From Naumovozyma dairenensis CBS 421 (Eukaryota > Ascomycota > Saccharomycetes > Saccharomycetales > Saccharomycetaceae), in assembly GCF_000227115.2 (NCBI RefSeq), contig NC_016487.1, forward strand, positions 248,001 through 312,000: a stretch of DNA of 64,000 nucleotides, given 5' to 3'. Below are positions 1-11,835 of this stretch, piece after piece. The translations under genes and the position numbers were made by a program. The notes below the pieces were generated by a model. That model saw only the letters and a program-made list of their open reading frames with translations. It was not told the origin of the DNA and did no database searches. Position 1 is the first letter of the stretch. Each line of letters opens with the position of its first letter.

Positions 1-2
1 TT

Positions 3-1103
3 ATCAAGCAAACCAAGGATGTTTTAACTGTGATTAATGATTTAGTCGACTTCGTACAATTTCAAGATGATAAATTGAAGGAAGAAGAAGAAACTGTTGA
101 CTCAGACGATGAAGATGAGGAGGATGAAGAGGAGACTGCTAGTGAACAGAAACCAGTGGAATTACCTCATATTTCAACAGCATTTAAAACCATTTTAGAG
201 TTATTCTCCTACACACTCAATAATTCGACAAAAAATTATCTGTTACAATATAAGAATATTTTATCAAGTATTGATGAGAAACTAATGAAGTTTATTAACA
301 ACGTTCCTGAATGTAAGACATTGCATGAAAATGTACAATCAGTTTTGAATGATCAACAGTTTGACAAAATGGGACCTGAAGCAGAACTCGTTGATGAAGA
401 ATTAGAAAAGGACAAAGAGACCTTACATAGAGTTATGATGGATTTGAATGATCCATTAGTTCCAATAAAAGCTCATGGGTTAGTAGAATTAAGACAATTA
501 ATTAAGAAGAAATCTAAGGTTATCGATGTGGATAGGGGTGTACAAATTCATTTACAATTTATGAAGAATCAAGATCCTTTCATATATATGAACGCAATCA
601 AAGGGTTTGCATCATTGATTCAATTAGAAACTGACAAAACTATGAACGTGTTGTTAGAGTTTTACCGTGATGATAAGAGTCGTAATAAATTGGATGATAT
701 ACTTAAAGTTGGCGAGATATTTATAAATTATGTTCAATATGAAAACAAATTACTTGGTAGTCATTATGCTAATCTATTAGTTGATGTTTGTTTAGATAAG
801 ATTAAGACACATAATGGGTTAGATAATAGGATCAGAATGTCTTCGATGTCCATATTAGGTATTATTTTACAAGTGAACGCTATTGGTGTTCAATCTAGAG
901 TAAATGAGATGGTAGATTGTGCCGTCGGAATATTACATTTAGAGACTGGAGAAGATGAGGCAATTATGAGAAGAGCCGCTGTACATTTAATCCACGATCT
1001 TTTCTCCAATGATGGAATATCATCAAATCTATCTGCGGAATATGGTCCAGAAAGATTAAAAACGTTGTTAGAGTACACAAGAACAAAGATACGGATGATC
1101 TAG
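3..1103 (+). CDS. RTP1: RTP1, C-terminal part (RNA polymerase II assembly/nuclear import factor), 5' end outside window
   Basis: The reading frame is open to the left edge, so the N-terminal part lies outside the window. The visible 366 residues hold an acidic low-complexity stretch (about residues 28-45) followed by helical HEAT-like repeats, including LNDPLVPIKAHGLVELRQL, typical of Rtp1/TANGO6. The family promotes assembly and nuclear import of RNA polymerase II. The neighbour is HSP90, exactly as in S. cerevisiae YMR185W-YMR186W, which supports the call. The frame stops at 1103, but one extra base near 1082 would open an acidic tail ending DDLVCEQINELLSIMN with a stop at 1145-1147. The present C-terminus may therefore be a one-base assembly deletion. 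Identity is fairly certain; the true C-terminus is not. Confidence 0.85.
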   Translation: MKQTKDVLTVINDLVDFVQFQDDKLKEEEETVDSDDEDEEDEEETASEQKPVELPHISTAFKTILELFSYTLNNSTKNYLLQYKNILSSIDEKLMKFINNVPECKTLHENVQSVLNDQQFDKMGPEAELVDEELEKDKETLHRVMMDLNDPLVPIKAHGLVELRQLIKKKSKVIDVDRGVQIHLQFMKNQDPFIYMNAIKGFASLIQLETDKTMNVLLEFYRDDKSRNKLDDILKVGEIFINYVQYENKLLGSHYANLLVDVCLDKIKTHNGLDNRIRMSSMSILGIILQVNAIGVQSRVNEMVDCAVGILHLETGEDEAIMRRAAVHLIHDLFSNDGISSNLSAEYGPERLKTLLEYTRTKIRMI

Positions 1104-1288
1104 TATGTGAGCAAATCAATGAGTTGTTGTCTATCATGAACTGTTAGGTACGTTAGTACATAGGCTTGTAGGTAGGTAGAGAGATAGATACACGCGATGA
1201 ATATATAGGGAGATAGACGTTATCACGGAGATATAGCAAATTTATTACAAAATAACACAAAATAATTAGTGACGCGCGCACTCTGGCG

Positions 1289-1295
1289 TTACCCG
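1289..1295 (+). promoter_or_regulatory. Reb1-type site TTACCCG upstream of HSP90
   Basis: TTACCCG is the core recognised by the general regulatory factor Reb1, which clears nucleosomes. It lies about 320 bases upstream of the HSP90 start and just upstream of the GAA/TTC cluster, the usual order of such sites. Binding is inferred. Confidence 0.5.
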
Positions 1296-1304
1296 GGGCT
1301 CATG

Positions 1305-1344
1305 GAATCTGAAAGAATCTTGGAGAATTTCCATGGAAGTTTTC
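1305..1344 (+). promoter_or_regulatory. Heat-shock-element-like GAA/TTC cluster
   Basis: Five GAA triplets (1305, 1311, 1315, 1325, 1336) and TTC triplets (1329, 1342) crowd into 40 bases. This is the composition of heat-shock elements bound by Hsf1. Spacing is not the perfect alternating nGAAn/nTTCn pentamer array, so this would be a gapped or non-canonical element. It sits about 275-310 bases upstream of HSP90, a classic Hsf1 target; HSF1 itself is also in this window. Confidence 0.5.
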
Positions 1345-1447
1345 TTTTCTTTCCACTTTCTTCCGTGAGCTTCCATCGACCATCAACTTTTAACCGCCTA
1401 CGTAACATACGGAACACAAGGAAGGAAACAAGGATAGAACTAACAAC

Positions 1448-1456
1448 TATATATAT
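1448..1456 (+). promoter_or_regulatory. TATA box of HSP90
   Basis: TATATATAT lies about 160 bases before the ATG, between the GAA/TTC cluster and the gene. That is the expected place for a TATA element of a strongly induced yeast gene. Confidence 0.5.
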
Positions 1457-1588
1457 GGCAGGGATAATTGCCACCTTCCCCTGCTGTTGGTACGATCGAA
1501 CAATTACTCTTTTTCTTGGATGATTTATAGATTCATTTCTATCTTTAATCTTTCGAAATTGGAAACCACCAGTTCTTCATAGAAGTAA

Positions 1589-3769
<2,181 letters not shown>

Positions 3770-3991
3770 ACAAAAATTTACATTAATTAATCAATAATAT
3801 ATTACTACTAAACCACCAACATAGATCTATATAGAGAATTCTTTCGTTAGCTTGCACTTGTATAAAAAAAATCAAATAATTTAAATGAATATGAAAAAAA
3901 TCAAAAAACAATATAAAGTTGTAAGTAGGAAACTTCCTAGTTTAATTTCAATCGAGTTATTCTTTGGGTATTAGTTACAAATGTGAGAGTA

Positions 3992-5455
3992 TTAATAATC
4001 GCCTTGCTTGTCTTCATAATGTACTTGTTTTTTCAATTTTTCCAATAACTCCCCCTCAATATAAACAGGTTTAGTCATTATTTCAAAAGGTCTATAATAT
4101 TTAATAACGTTTGGGAATTCTAATTCATTAAAGATAAAATTTGCCGTAGCATGTAATTCTTCAGTATATTTTTTGCTTGCATATAAGCGAGCCAATTGTT
4201 TAATTACTGGTAGTATACCACACCCAATGAAATTAAAAATCATTTGATCAGTCTCACCATCATATATGAAATGTAACCACTTGAATTTATAGATTCTTTT
4301 TAATTTTAATAAGCCATTCAATAATTTCTGACCAATAAAATTACCTATAAAAGGCCAAGCTAAACATTCGATTATATTTTCAAAATCACCCGAATATACT
4401 AACGTTTGGGAATAATCAAGCATATTTTCTCGGTAGGCATCATCATCATCATCATTAGGGGTATCTTTTCGAAGGGGTTCCACTTTCACAAATTCCTGTT
4501 GAATGGAAAGTAATACTGATTGTGCTAGTTTTTTATAAATGGTACTACTTAATAATTGTCTCATCACATTAAAATATAACATTATGAGAGAGTTGGAGAT
4601 TAAGAATAATTTCCTTGCTGTCTTTAAAATTGGTGTATCTTTAGTATACTTTACATTAATTCTTCTCAAGATCAATGAGGTCCATATGATTCTTACTGCA
4701 CTGGAGGGGAACACATGAGAATTAATGGCAAAGAATGAAAGGGGAGTCAAAAAGAGCAGAAACCGGGTGTAAGGTGGTATACTTGCCAATCCGCTAGTTG
4801 TTTCTGAGAATGTATTTAAAGATTTTGTGGTAACAGTATCGAGTATTATTCTTAATATACTTTCAGGGAATAAACATTGTAATTGACGTAATCCTATCCT
4901 TACTAAGAATTTTTGGATAGACCAAGGAGCCAAAACGAGAGGTATTGTTAGATATGTGGCATGCCTTCCAATATAATCCAATGTAAGTTTCCATTGATAT
5001 ATAAGGTCTAGTAATATTGGCGATTTATAGGGACGTAAATCTGTTAATTGTATTTGCTTTTGGCATTGTGGACATTGACTTCTAGAAAGTATTAAGGAAT
5101 CTGTATTCACAATTTCTTTGAAGAACATGGTATATATTCCCAACATTCTAATGGGTTGAGGGGATATTAATGAGAATAATAGATTGTTCTTATTCCACAT
5201 ACCTTCCCTAGGAAAATATGGATGATTGTCCAAAATATGATAAAGACTTGCCTTAACACGTTGATCAACATTGTCAAAGATAGGTCGCAACAATTCGTAA
5301 TCATCCATGTTTCTCTTATATATCCATTGAAGATAACATGTTTTATGAACTTGTAAATTACATCCACATTTATGGATCAACCACGTTTGATCATATTCTG
5401 ATTCCTCCAGGCAAATCCAGCACCTACAGGTTTGGAGCTTGAAAAAGGAGAACAT
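3992..5455 (-). CDS. YMR187C: YMR187C orthologue, putative RING-CH (MARCH-like) multi-spanning membrane protein
   Basis: This 487-residue protein occupies the syntenic position of YMR187C (431 residues in S. cerevisiae, function unknown to me). Its N-terminus has Cys/His ligands spaced like a RING-CH finger: C12-x2-C15-x14-C30-x-C32-x4-H37-x2-C40, including CWIC and VHKTCYLQW, which resemble MARCH5. The last pair, CPQC, comes only at C128/C131 after an 87-residue insert. Several hydrophobic stretches follow (roughly 165-185, 225-245, 275-300), so an integral membrane protein is likely. MARCH proteins are membrane-bound E3 ubiquitin ligases; an E3 role here is inference. It converges with HSP90 at its 3' end. 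Confidence 0.8.
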   Translation of the reverse strand: MFSFFKLQTCRCWICLEESEYDQTWLIHKCGCNLQVHKTCYLQWIYKRNMDDYELLRPIFDNVDQRVKASLYHILDNHPYFPREGMWNKNNLLFSLISPQPIRMLGIYTMFFKEIVNTDSLILSRSQCPQCQKQIQLTDLRPYKSPILLDLIYQWKLTLDYIGRHATYLTIPLVLAPWSIQKFLVRIGLRQLQCLFPESILRIILDTVTTKSLNTFSETTSGLASIPPYTRFLLFLTPLSFFAINSHVFPSSAVRIIWTSLILRRINVKYTKDTPILKTARKLFLISNSLIMLYFNVMRQLLSSTIYKKLAQSVLLSIQQEFVKVEPLRKDTPNDDDDDAYRENMLDYSQTLVYSGDFENIIECLAWPFIGNFIGQKLLNGLLKLKRIYKFKWLHFIYDGETDQMIFNFIGCGILPVIKQLARLYASKKYTEELHATANFIFNELEFPNVIKYYRPFEIMTKPVYIEGELLEKLKKQVHYEDKQGDY

Positions 5456-6334
5456 GTTGATGTATATTTTTTAGTTGGTAATTAGGAATGAATTAGCTCA
5501 CTTCTGCTCAGTAAGAATTTAGAGGTTTATTATTTAATGCTCTGAAATTTGTTGAGTACGAAAGTGCAATTTTGGATAGTTTTTTGTTCTTGAAAGGTGT
5601 CAAAAATTAAAAGATGAATTCTTGATGATTGTAAAAATGCCAGCAGGCAAAGGAGTATATACTTTTGAGATTGGTATATTCTTATTTCTTAACTTTCATA
5701 AAATCTTCAAAAAAATTTACTTTTCATGAACAAAAATTCTACTAAGAATAAGGAATAACTTAGAAAAAACATATATTATATTGAAAAGTAAACAAAAAAA
5801 TCTCAATAACTGCTATAGACTAAACCAACATTATTTCAAGAATCATTTTAGCTCGTCTATGTGTTTTGCTTACAGTTACCAATATTTTCTAACTATCGGC
5901 TTGCAACTAGGGGCCTGAAAAGAGGTAACTCAACAGATTGCCCCCCAGTTAGTGACGCCGTTTTTTTAAATAAAGAGGAAGATTATAAACTATATAACAT
6001 AATAATCATAAATGATGACAGATGTCACAGAATAGAAACACCTTCCTTATATATCAAAGTTTTGTGAGCCATTGTTAAGTTTACAATGTCAGACGACAGA
6101 TTTCTTTCGCTTCTTTTTACTCTTTATATATATCAGAAAACGTTTTTCCGACTGATTTCAAATAAACTTTGCTATAATTGCATTAAAAGAAATATACTTT
6201 CTTTTGTTACACCATTTTTTACTATGTACAGGATGTTTCCGCTTTTGTTTTTTCTATATATTTTAAATGAATATGATATGAGTTATAGGACATGACATAA
6301 TACGACATGGCATTAGTATGAAGAACGGCCGGGA
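5456..6334. other. Intergenic between YMR187C and MRPS17
   Basis: This is AT-rich DNA upstream of the YMR187C orthologue and downstream of MRPS17. It has only short open frames lacking recognisable motifs. I see no tRNA, snoRNA or repeat. Confidence 0.6.
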
Positions 6335-7096
6335 TTACAGTTGTAAATCATGCATTAAATGTTTTCTTAATAAATTCTTCATTATATTTTTTTGTAAAAG
6401 TTCAGGTGATTCAATACCATGATTTTTTAAGAATTCATGAGCTTTCAAATTATCTTCCATATATTCTTTAATTCTTATTTGAACGGTGTCAATATTATTT
6501 TTTTGTAATTGTAAGTCCTTCTCCATTTTAATTATATCAAGACTTAGTAATTGTCTTATTGTATCCTTTGAAAAATCATCGTTGATACCATATTTTTGTT
6601 TTATTTCGGATAATTTTCTCGTTTCTGATTCCTGATCTTTGTTGGTACTTTCATTTCCGTCGTTATTCAACACTTTTTGTAAGTATTTGATATCACTTAG
6701 AAGAGTACTATTAGACACAGTTACATCAGTGGATGAAGATGACAAAGAGGACAATTTTTGAGCTCTTCTATCCAAGAACTCTTTAGTTTTCAAAGCTTCC
6801 TCCTTCGCTACATTCAACTTTGCAGCGTTTTCAAACTCAGCAAATTTTTGACCACTGTTCTTAATAATTTCAGCAATGGCAAAGAATTTATGCTTAGAAA
6901 TGGGTCTTGTTGATTCGATACGTACCATGTCACCTTCGCGAGAAATTTCCCCTTCATCATGAACCAAGTAATCTTTCCTATGGAATAATTCCTTGTTCAC
7001 ACGTTTATTAAACACTTTCGTTTCGACGCGAACTTTCACAGTCTTTTGCATCTTACCTTGAGATACCACTAAACCAATGAAATTTTGACGAGCCAT
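6335..7096 (-). CDS. MRPS17: Mitochondrial small ribosomal subunit protein uS17m
   Basis: This 253-residue protein is the mitochondrial S17 homologue. The N-terminal 85 residues form the S17 OB-fold ([20 protein letters not shown], then [23 protein letters not shown]). The long charged helical C-terminal extension ends [12 protein letters not shown] and is characteristic of fungal Mrps17 (237 residues in S. cerevisiae). It binds the 15S rRNA in the small mitoribosomal subunit. It lies divergent from GCV2, as in S. cerevisiae YMR188C-YMR189W, sharing a promoter region of about 0.9 kb. There is no obvious cleavable presequence; the family imports with an internal N-terminal signal. Confidence 0.95.
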   Translation of the reverse strand: MARQNFIGLVVSQGKMQKTVKVRVETKVFNKRVNKELFHRKDYLVHDEGEISREGDMVRIESTRPISKHKFFAIAEIIKNSGQKFAEFENAAKLNVAKEEALKTKEFLDRRAQKLSSLSSSSTDVTVSNSTLLSDIKYLQKVLNNDGNESTNKDQESETRKLSEIKQKYGINDDFSKDTIRQLLSLDIIKMEKDLQLQKNNIDTVQIRIKEYMEDNLKAHEFLKNHGIESPELLQKNIMKNLLRKHLMHDLQL

Positions 7097-7379
7097 CCTT
7101 TCCCTAATATATCTCCTTTATTTTCTTATCTTCTTTCCCAAACAAAAGAAAGAATTGTGATAGAGCAATTCTACAAGGAAGAGTAGAGATACTATTATAT
7201 GAAGAAGGATAAGCACTACCAGCTTTTTGGCTGAATTTTTTTTGCACTTTGTTCAACCGCTCAATACGATTGAAGCTAAAACCTGTTTAGTTTAAAAGGT
7301 ACTATATCTTAAAAGAGTTTCATATATAGAAATAGCGGCCCTAAGGGCAAGGGAAGGGAAACAAGGGCATGTCAAAACA

Positions 7380-7390
7380 AGGGGACCCCT
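7380..7390. promoter_or_regulatory. Paired stress-response elements (AGGGG and CCCCT)
   Basis: AGGGG (7380-7384) and CCCCT (7386-7390) lie back to back, one base apart. AGGGG is the Msn2/Msn4 core. The pair is between MRPS17 and GCV2 and could act on either gene; function is inferred. Confidence 0.35.
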
Positions 7391-7788
7391 AAATATTTAG
7401 GGCTTGGATTTTCTGGGAAAAAGAAGTCAAAGTTGGGAGGGTAACCATATGAAGAAGTCAACAAGTTATTTTGGACAGAGTCAGGAACCGGAAAACAGGG
7501 GAAAAGAAGTCAGCTCTTGAAATCTCTTTCTCCAATAAAAAAAGATATGTGAAGGGAAGATAAACATTGCAGAATAAGGGAGCAAAGGAAGCAAGGGAAG
7601 AAACTACGTAAGTAAATAAGATCTAATCTATGATAAGCTGATTGTGGAATAGCGGATATCGGATACAGAATACAGAATACAGAATGCAAAACACTTTATC
7701 GCTCGATTGGGCTCAGGAGGAATGCAAGAAACGTTACAACTTGTTCACCGATGAGTTACCGCTTGTTGATTCATCGTTGGGCTTGAAC

Positions 7789-7822
7789 GTAAGTAAATAA
7801 GTAAGTAAGTAAGTAAATAAGG
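7789..7822 (+). repeat. GTAA-type microsatellite
   Basis: A run of GTAAGTAAATAAGTAAG units spans about 34 bases. Each unit resembles a yeast 5' splice site (GTAAGT), but no matching branch point and acceptor produce a sensible product. Confidence 0.7.
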
Positions 7823-8033
7823 AAGAAAGCATTTTTAGAGTTTACAATCAAAATATAACAAACGACATATACTTGCACTGCCGCTTGTTTAGTCCATGCC
7901 CATTGCCTCTGCTTGTTTTTATATATAGTGACTTATTCAAGATAGATAAAGGGTTTCCTAGTAAATCATCAAGGTCAAGATCAGATATATCTTTCATTTC
8001 ACAGGTAATCTGATCAGTAAACGCAATGTTGAG

Positions 8034-11000
8034 ATGTACTACTACCACAATTACGACCAGATCAATGGGATCTGTTCTACCAAAAAAGTTAATAGATTAT
8101 CAAGGTATATATACCCATTGAGTAGTACTGATATTATCTCGACTAACCATCACATTTCTAATCAACTATGGAACAACGGCAGGACATTCACAACTACCTA
8201 TCCCAATTCAATTGAAATATCATCTAAACAATATGAAAGGATCTACAATAATGACCCATTGGACTTAAGTAATCCATTAGATTCATTCCCAAGACGTCAT
8301 CTGGGACCTGCCCCTAAGGATGTCCAGTCAATGTTGAAGCAAATGGGATTCAATGACCTAGAGTCATTCATCAAAGCAGTAATCCCATCAAACATCCTAA
8401 ACAACGATACCACAGATTCCCCATTAGATTTTGACCTTAAAGCTTCCACCTCTTCATCGAATGTCGGATTTTCCGAACAAGAAATGTTGAAACATTTAAC
8501 AAATTTAGCAAACAAGAATAATTACAAGATAAAAAATTTCATTGGGAAAGGATACTATAATACCATTGTACCACCTGTCATCCAAAGGAACTTATTGGAA
8601 TGTCCAGAATGGTACACTTCATATACACCATACCAACCTGAAATTAGCCAAGGTAGGCTAGAATCATTATTAAATTTTCAAACTGTAATTTCCGATTTGA
8701 CAGGTTTACCAATTGCTAATGCCTCTTTGTTAGATGAAGGTACTGCCGCTGCCGAGGCAATGTTATTGGCATTCAATCTTACTAAGAAGAAGAAATTCAA
8801 ATTCATTGTTGATAAGAATGTCCACAAGCAAACGAAAAGTGTCTTAAGGACAAGAGCTAAACCTTTCAATATCGAACTCATTGAAATTGACTCAGTGTCA
8901 GATTTTGAAAATGCGAAGTACATAATTAAAGAAAATGGAAATGATTTGATCGGTTGTTTCGTCCAATACCCTGATACAAATGGATCTATCCTATCTGAAG
9001 AAAAACTGAAACAATTAGCGGAATTAACTCATGGCGGGGGGAACGTTTCAAAAGCACCATCCCAATTGTTTATAGTTGCATCTGATCTTATGGCTTTGAC
9101 GCTATTGAAACCTCCTGGCCAATTGGGAGCTGATATTGTATTAGGTTCATCACAAAGATTCGGTGTCCCCATGGGGTTTGGTGGTCCACATGCTGCATTC
9201 TTTTCTGTCATTGATAAGTTGAATAGGAAAATTCCAGGTAGAATCGTGGGTGTCTCTAAGGATAGATTAGGTAATCCAGCGTTGAGATTAGCTTTACAAA
9301 CCAGAGAACAACATATTAAGAGAGATAAAGCTACGTCAAATATTTGTACTGCTCAAGCTTTATTGGCTAATATAGCAGCTAATTATTGTGTGTACCATGG
9401 TCCCGAGGGCTTACAAAATATTGCAAAGAGAATTTATGGTATGACTACTGTTTTGGCTCAACATATCAATTCCTCGAAATGTGAGCATTCTGTAATCAAC
9501 GAATCATGGTTCGATACCTTGACGATTAAATTAAACGAGAATGTCACAAATTCCAAAAAATTCTTAGAGAAAGCATTGAATGAATTTAGTATGAACCTCT
9601 TCATGAGCGACTCACAAACAATATCATTATCATTGGATGAAGCTACTACCGAAGATGATCTATCAAATTTAATATTGTTGTTTTCGAAGGAGAAAACCAT
9701 TGCGCCTGATTCCAATTTTGCTTCAAAACTGCCAGAGTTCCCTTTAGATAACTTGCGTACAGAACCCTTCTTAATAAACCCAGTATTCAACAAATATCAT
9801 AGTGAAACTGCTATGTTAAGATATTTACATCATTTGCAAACGAGAGATCTTTCCTTGGCCAATTCAATGATCCCACTGGGTTCATGTACCATGAAATTAA
9901 ACAGTACAGTGGAAATGATGCCCATTACATGGCCTCAATTCACAAACATACATCCCTTCCAACCATCATCACAAACAAAGGGATATCAAGAAATGTTTAC
10001 TAATTTAGAAAAGGACCTTTGTAATATAACAGGGTTTGATGCTATTTCATTACAACCAAATTCAGGAGCCTCAGGAGAGTACACAGGATTAAGAGTCATC
10101 AAAACATATCTAGAATCTCAAGGACAACCGCATCGCAATGTCTGTTTAATCCCCATCTCGGCACATGGAACCAATCCGGCATCTGCAGCCATGTGTGGAT
10201 TGAAAACCGTCTCAGTGAATTGTTTAAATGATGGATCATTGGACTTAAACGATTTGAAATTGAAAGCGGAAAAGTATAAAGATGAATTAGCCGCTGTAAT
10301 GATCACTTATCCTTCCACTTATGGTCTTTTTGGACCAAGTGTTCAAGAGGCATTCGATATCGTACATGAGAATGGCGGACAAGTTTATTTGGATGGCGCG
10401 AATATGAATGCTCAAGTTGGATTGACTTCACCTGGGTTCCTTGGTGCAGATGTTTGCCATTTGAATTTACATAAGACATTTGCCATACCACATGGTGGGG
10501 GTGGGCCAGCAGGAGCACCTATATGTGTTAGGAGTCATTTGAAACCATTTCTACCAGGGCATGACGTTGTTAAGATGATCACTTCAGGTGGAAGTGATGA
10601 CCCTTCGAGGACAATTGATTCTGTTTCTTCAGCCCCATATGGGAATGCATTAGTTTTACCAATTTCTTATGCTTATATAAGAATGATGGGATCTAAGGGG
10701 TTACCATATTCCAGTGTTATTGCCATTTTGAATGCTAATTATATGATGAGTAGATTACAAGAATACTATAAGATTTTATTTATTAATGGGAGTAGTTCAT
10801 TCAAACATTGTGGTCATGAATTTATTGTTGATTTAAGAGAATATAAAGAACATGGTATTGAAGCAATTGATATTGCTAAAAGATTACAGGATTATGGGTT
10901 CCATGCACCCACGTTGGCCTTCCCAGTTCCTGGAACTTTAATGGTAGAACCAACAGAATCTGAAAATTTAGAAGAATTGGATCGTTTTATTGAGTCAATG

Positions 11001-11279
11001 ATATCCATCAAGAATGAGATTGACTTATTTATGAAGGGTGATCCTAGAGGTAAAGTTTTGAAAATGTCACCACATTCTATGGAAGATATTATCAATGGAG
11101 AAGACTGGGAACAACGTGGCTATACTCGCGAGTTTGCAGCTTATCCATTACCGTTTTTAAAAGTGAACAAGTTCTGGCCTGTAACTACTCGTTTGGATGA
11201 TATATATGGTGACACGCATTTGCATTGTACATGTCCTAGCGTAGAAGAAATGGAAGCGAAATGGCGAGAGGAATCATGA
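8034..11279 (+). CDS. GCV2: Glycine dehydrogenase (decarboxylating), P protein of the glycine cleavage complex
   Basis: Gcv2 is the mitochondrial pyridoxal-phosphate enzyme that decarboxylates glycine and passes the aminomethyl group to lipoyl-Gcv3. The frame is 1081 residues (about 1034 in S. cerevisiae). The protein is conserved throughout: [39 protein letters not shown], and the PLP-lysine motif HLNLHKTF at about K814. The start is doubtful. The ATG at 8034 gives a poor presequence, while an ATG at 8026 in another frame encodes [21 protein letters not shown], an arginine/serine-rich mitochondrial targeting sequence that begins MLR like the S. cerevisiae protein. One extra A in the A-run 8092-8097 would join the two frames. 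It is divergent from MRPS17, as in S. cerevisiae. Confidence 0.95.
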   Translation: MYYYHNYDQINGICSTKKVNRLSRYIYPLSSTDIISTNHHISNQLWNNGRTFTTTYPNSIEISSKQYERIYNNDPLDLSNPLDSFPRRHLGPAPKDVQSMLKQMGFNDLESFIKAVIPSNILNNDTTDSPLDFDLKASTSSSNVGFSEQEMLKHLTNLANKNNYKIKNFIGKGYYNTIVPPVIQRNLLECPEWYTSYTPYQPEISQGRLESLLNFQTVISDLTGLPIANASLLDEGTAAAEAMLLAFNLTKKKKFKFIVDKNVHKQTKSVLRTRAKPFNIELIEIDSVSDFENAKYIIKENGNDLIGCFVQYPDTNGSILSEEKLKQLAELTHGGGNVSKAPSQLFIVASDLMALTLLKPPGQLGADIVLGSSQRFGVPMGFGGPHAAFFSVIDKLNRKIPGRIVGVSKDRLGNPALRLALQTREQHIKRDKATSNICTAQALLANIAANYCVYHGPEGLQNIAKRIYGMTTVLAQHINSSKCEHSVINESWFDTLTIKLNENVTNSKKFLEKALNEFSMNLFMSDSQTISLSLDEATTEDDLSNLILLFSKEKTIAPDSNFASKLPEFPLDNLRTEPFLINPVFNKYHSETAMLRYLHHLQTRDLSLANSMIPLGSCTMKLNSTVEMMPITWPQFTNIHPFQPSSQTKGYQEMFTNLEKDLCNITGFDAISLQPNSGASGEYTGLRVIKTYLESQGQPHRNVCLIPISAHGTNPASAAMCGLKTVSVNCLNDGSLDLNDLKLKAEKYKDELAAVMITYPSTYGLFGPSVQEAFDIVHENGGQVYLDGANMNAQVGLTSPGFLGADVCHLNLHKTFAIPHGGGGPAGAPICVRSHLKPFLPGHDVVKMITSGGSDDPSRTIDSVSSAPYGNALVLPISYAYIRMMGSKGLPYSSVIAILNANYMMSRLQEYYKILFINGSSSFKHCGHEFIVDLREYKEHGIEAIDIAKRLQDYGFHAPTLAFPVPGTLMVEPTESENLEELDRFIESMISIKNEIDLFMKGDPRGKVLKMSPHSMEDIINGEDWEQRGYTREFAAYPLPFLKVNKFWPVTTRLDDIYGDTHLHCTCPSVEEMEAKWREES

Positions 11280-11835
11280 ATACCAGAGCGTATGTAGTAT
11301 TATAATAAAAAAATACAAACACCACGTCACATAATGTAATAAAACAAACGTATATGCTATTGTATGACGACGCATCCATATCCATCCACCATCTGTATGA
11401 TATAGATTCCTCTTGCTGGAAAGAGTTTGTGACACTCTTTTGTAAGTCTAAACAACCGTGAGAAACGACTGGAAAATTTTCAACGAAATTTCAAAAACAT
11501 CAGAAATTGTCATTATTGTCAACTTTGAAGGTTTTTAGACGTGACAAATTGGGACAAAAGATCAAGACAGGGTCATTTTTAGAGGGAATTGTATTCGTTT
11601 TGTTTAGTTGATATAATAATATTCGACCTACTGTTTATCACTTTCATTTTTTGAATATTTATCCTTTTTACAGTTGATCTGCGTATTAGTTTTCTGGAGT
11701 CCTTTTTTCTCTTTTTACCGTTCATCAGACAATAAGGCCACAAAAACAAGAAATTGTATATCACTTCAAGGTTCTAAAACACCGTATTGGGAGAAAGAAA
11801 GAAAAGAACATTATTGATACTACCAGTCATACCCT
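11280..11835. other. Intergenic between GCV2 and HRR25; synteny junction
   Basis: No gene is visible. Relative to S. cerevisiae, the YMR185-189 gene order ends here (SGS1 would follow GCV2) and the YPL204/YGL068-094 order starts. It therefore contains a rearrangement junction. No repeat, tRNA or transposon remnant marks it. Confidence 0.6.

Larger units (their letters stand above)
7097..8025. other. Divergent promoter region MRPS17/GCV2
   Basis: This 0.9 kb region serves both genes. It holds an AGGGG/CCCCT stress-element pair at 7380-7390, several purine-rich GGGAA runs, and an ATG-led 38-codon frame (7684-7800). That frame starts MQNTLSLDWAQEECKK and runs into GTAAGT-like repeats; it could be an upstream ORF or chance. 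A downstream GTAAG repeat and ATACAGA triplets (about 7662-7685) are simple sequence. Confidence 0.5.

Noticed and set aside
7848..8048. 66-codon minus-strand frame overlapping the GCV2 start
   Set aside because: No known motif and it overlaps a conserved gene's 5' end.
8105..8182. Possible GCV2 intron: GTATAT at 8105, GACTAAC at 8140-8146, CAG at 8180-8182
   Set aside because: It would join the 8026 frame to the enzyme, but the phase is off by one base, and GTATAT is a poor donor. A missing A in the A-run explains the data better.
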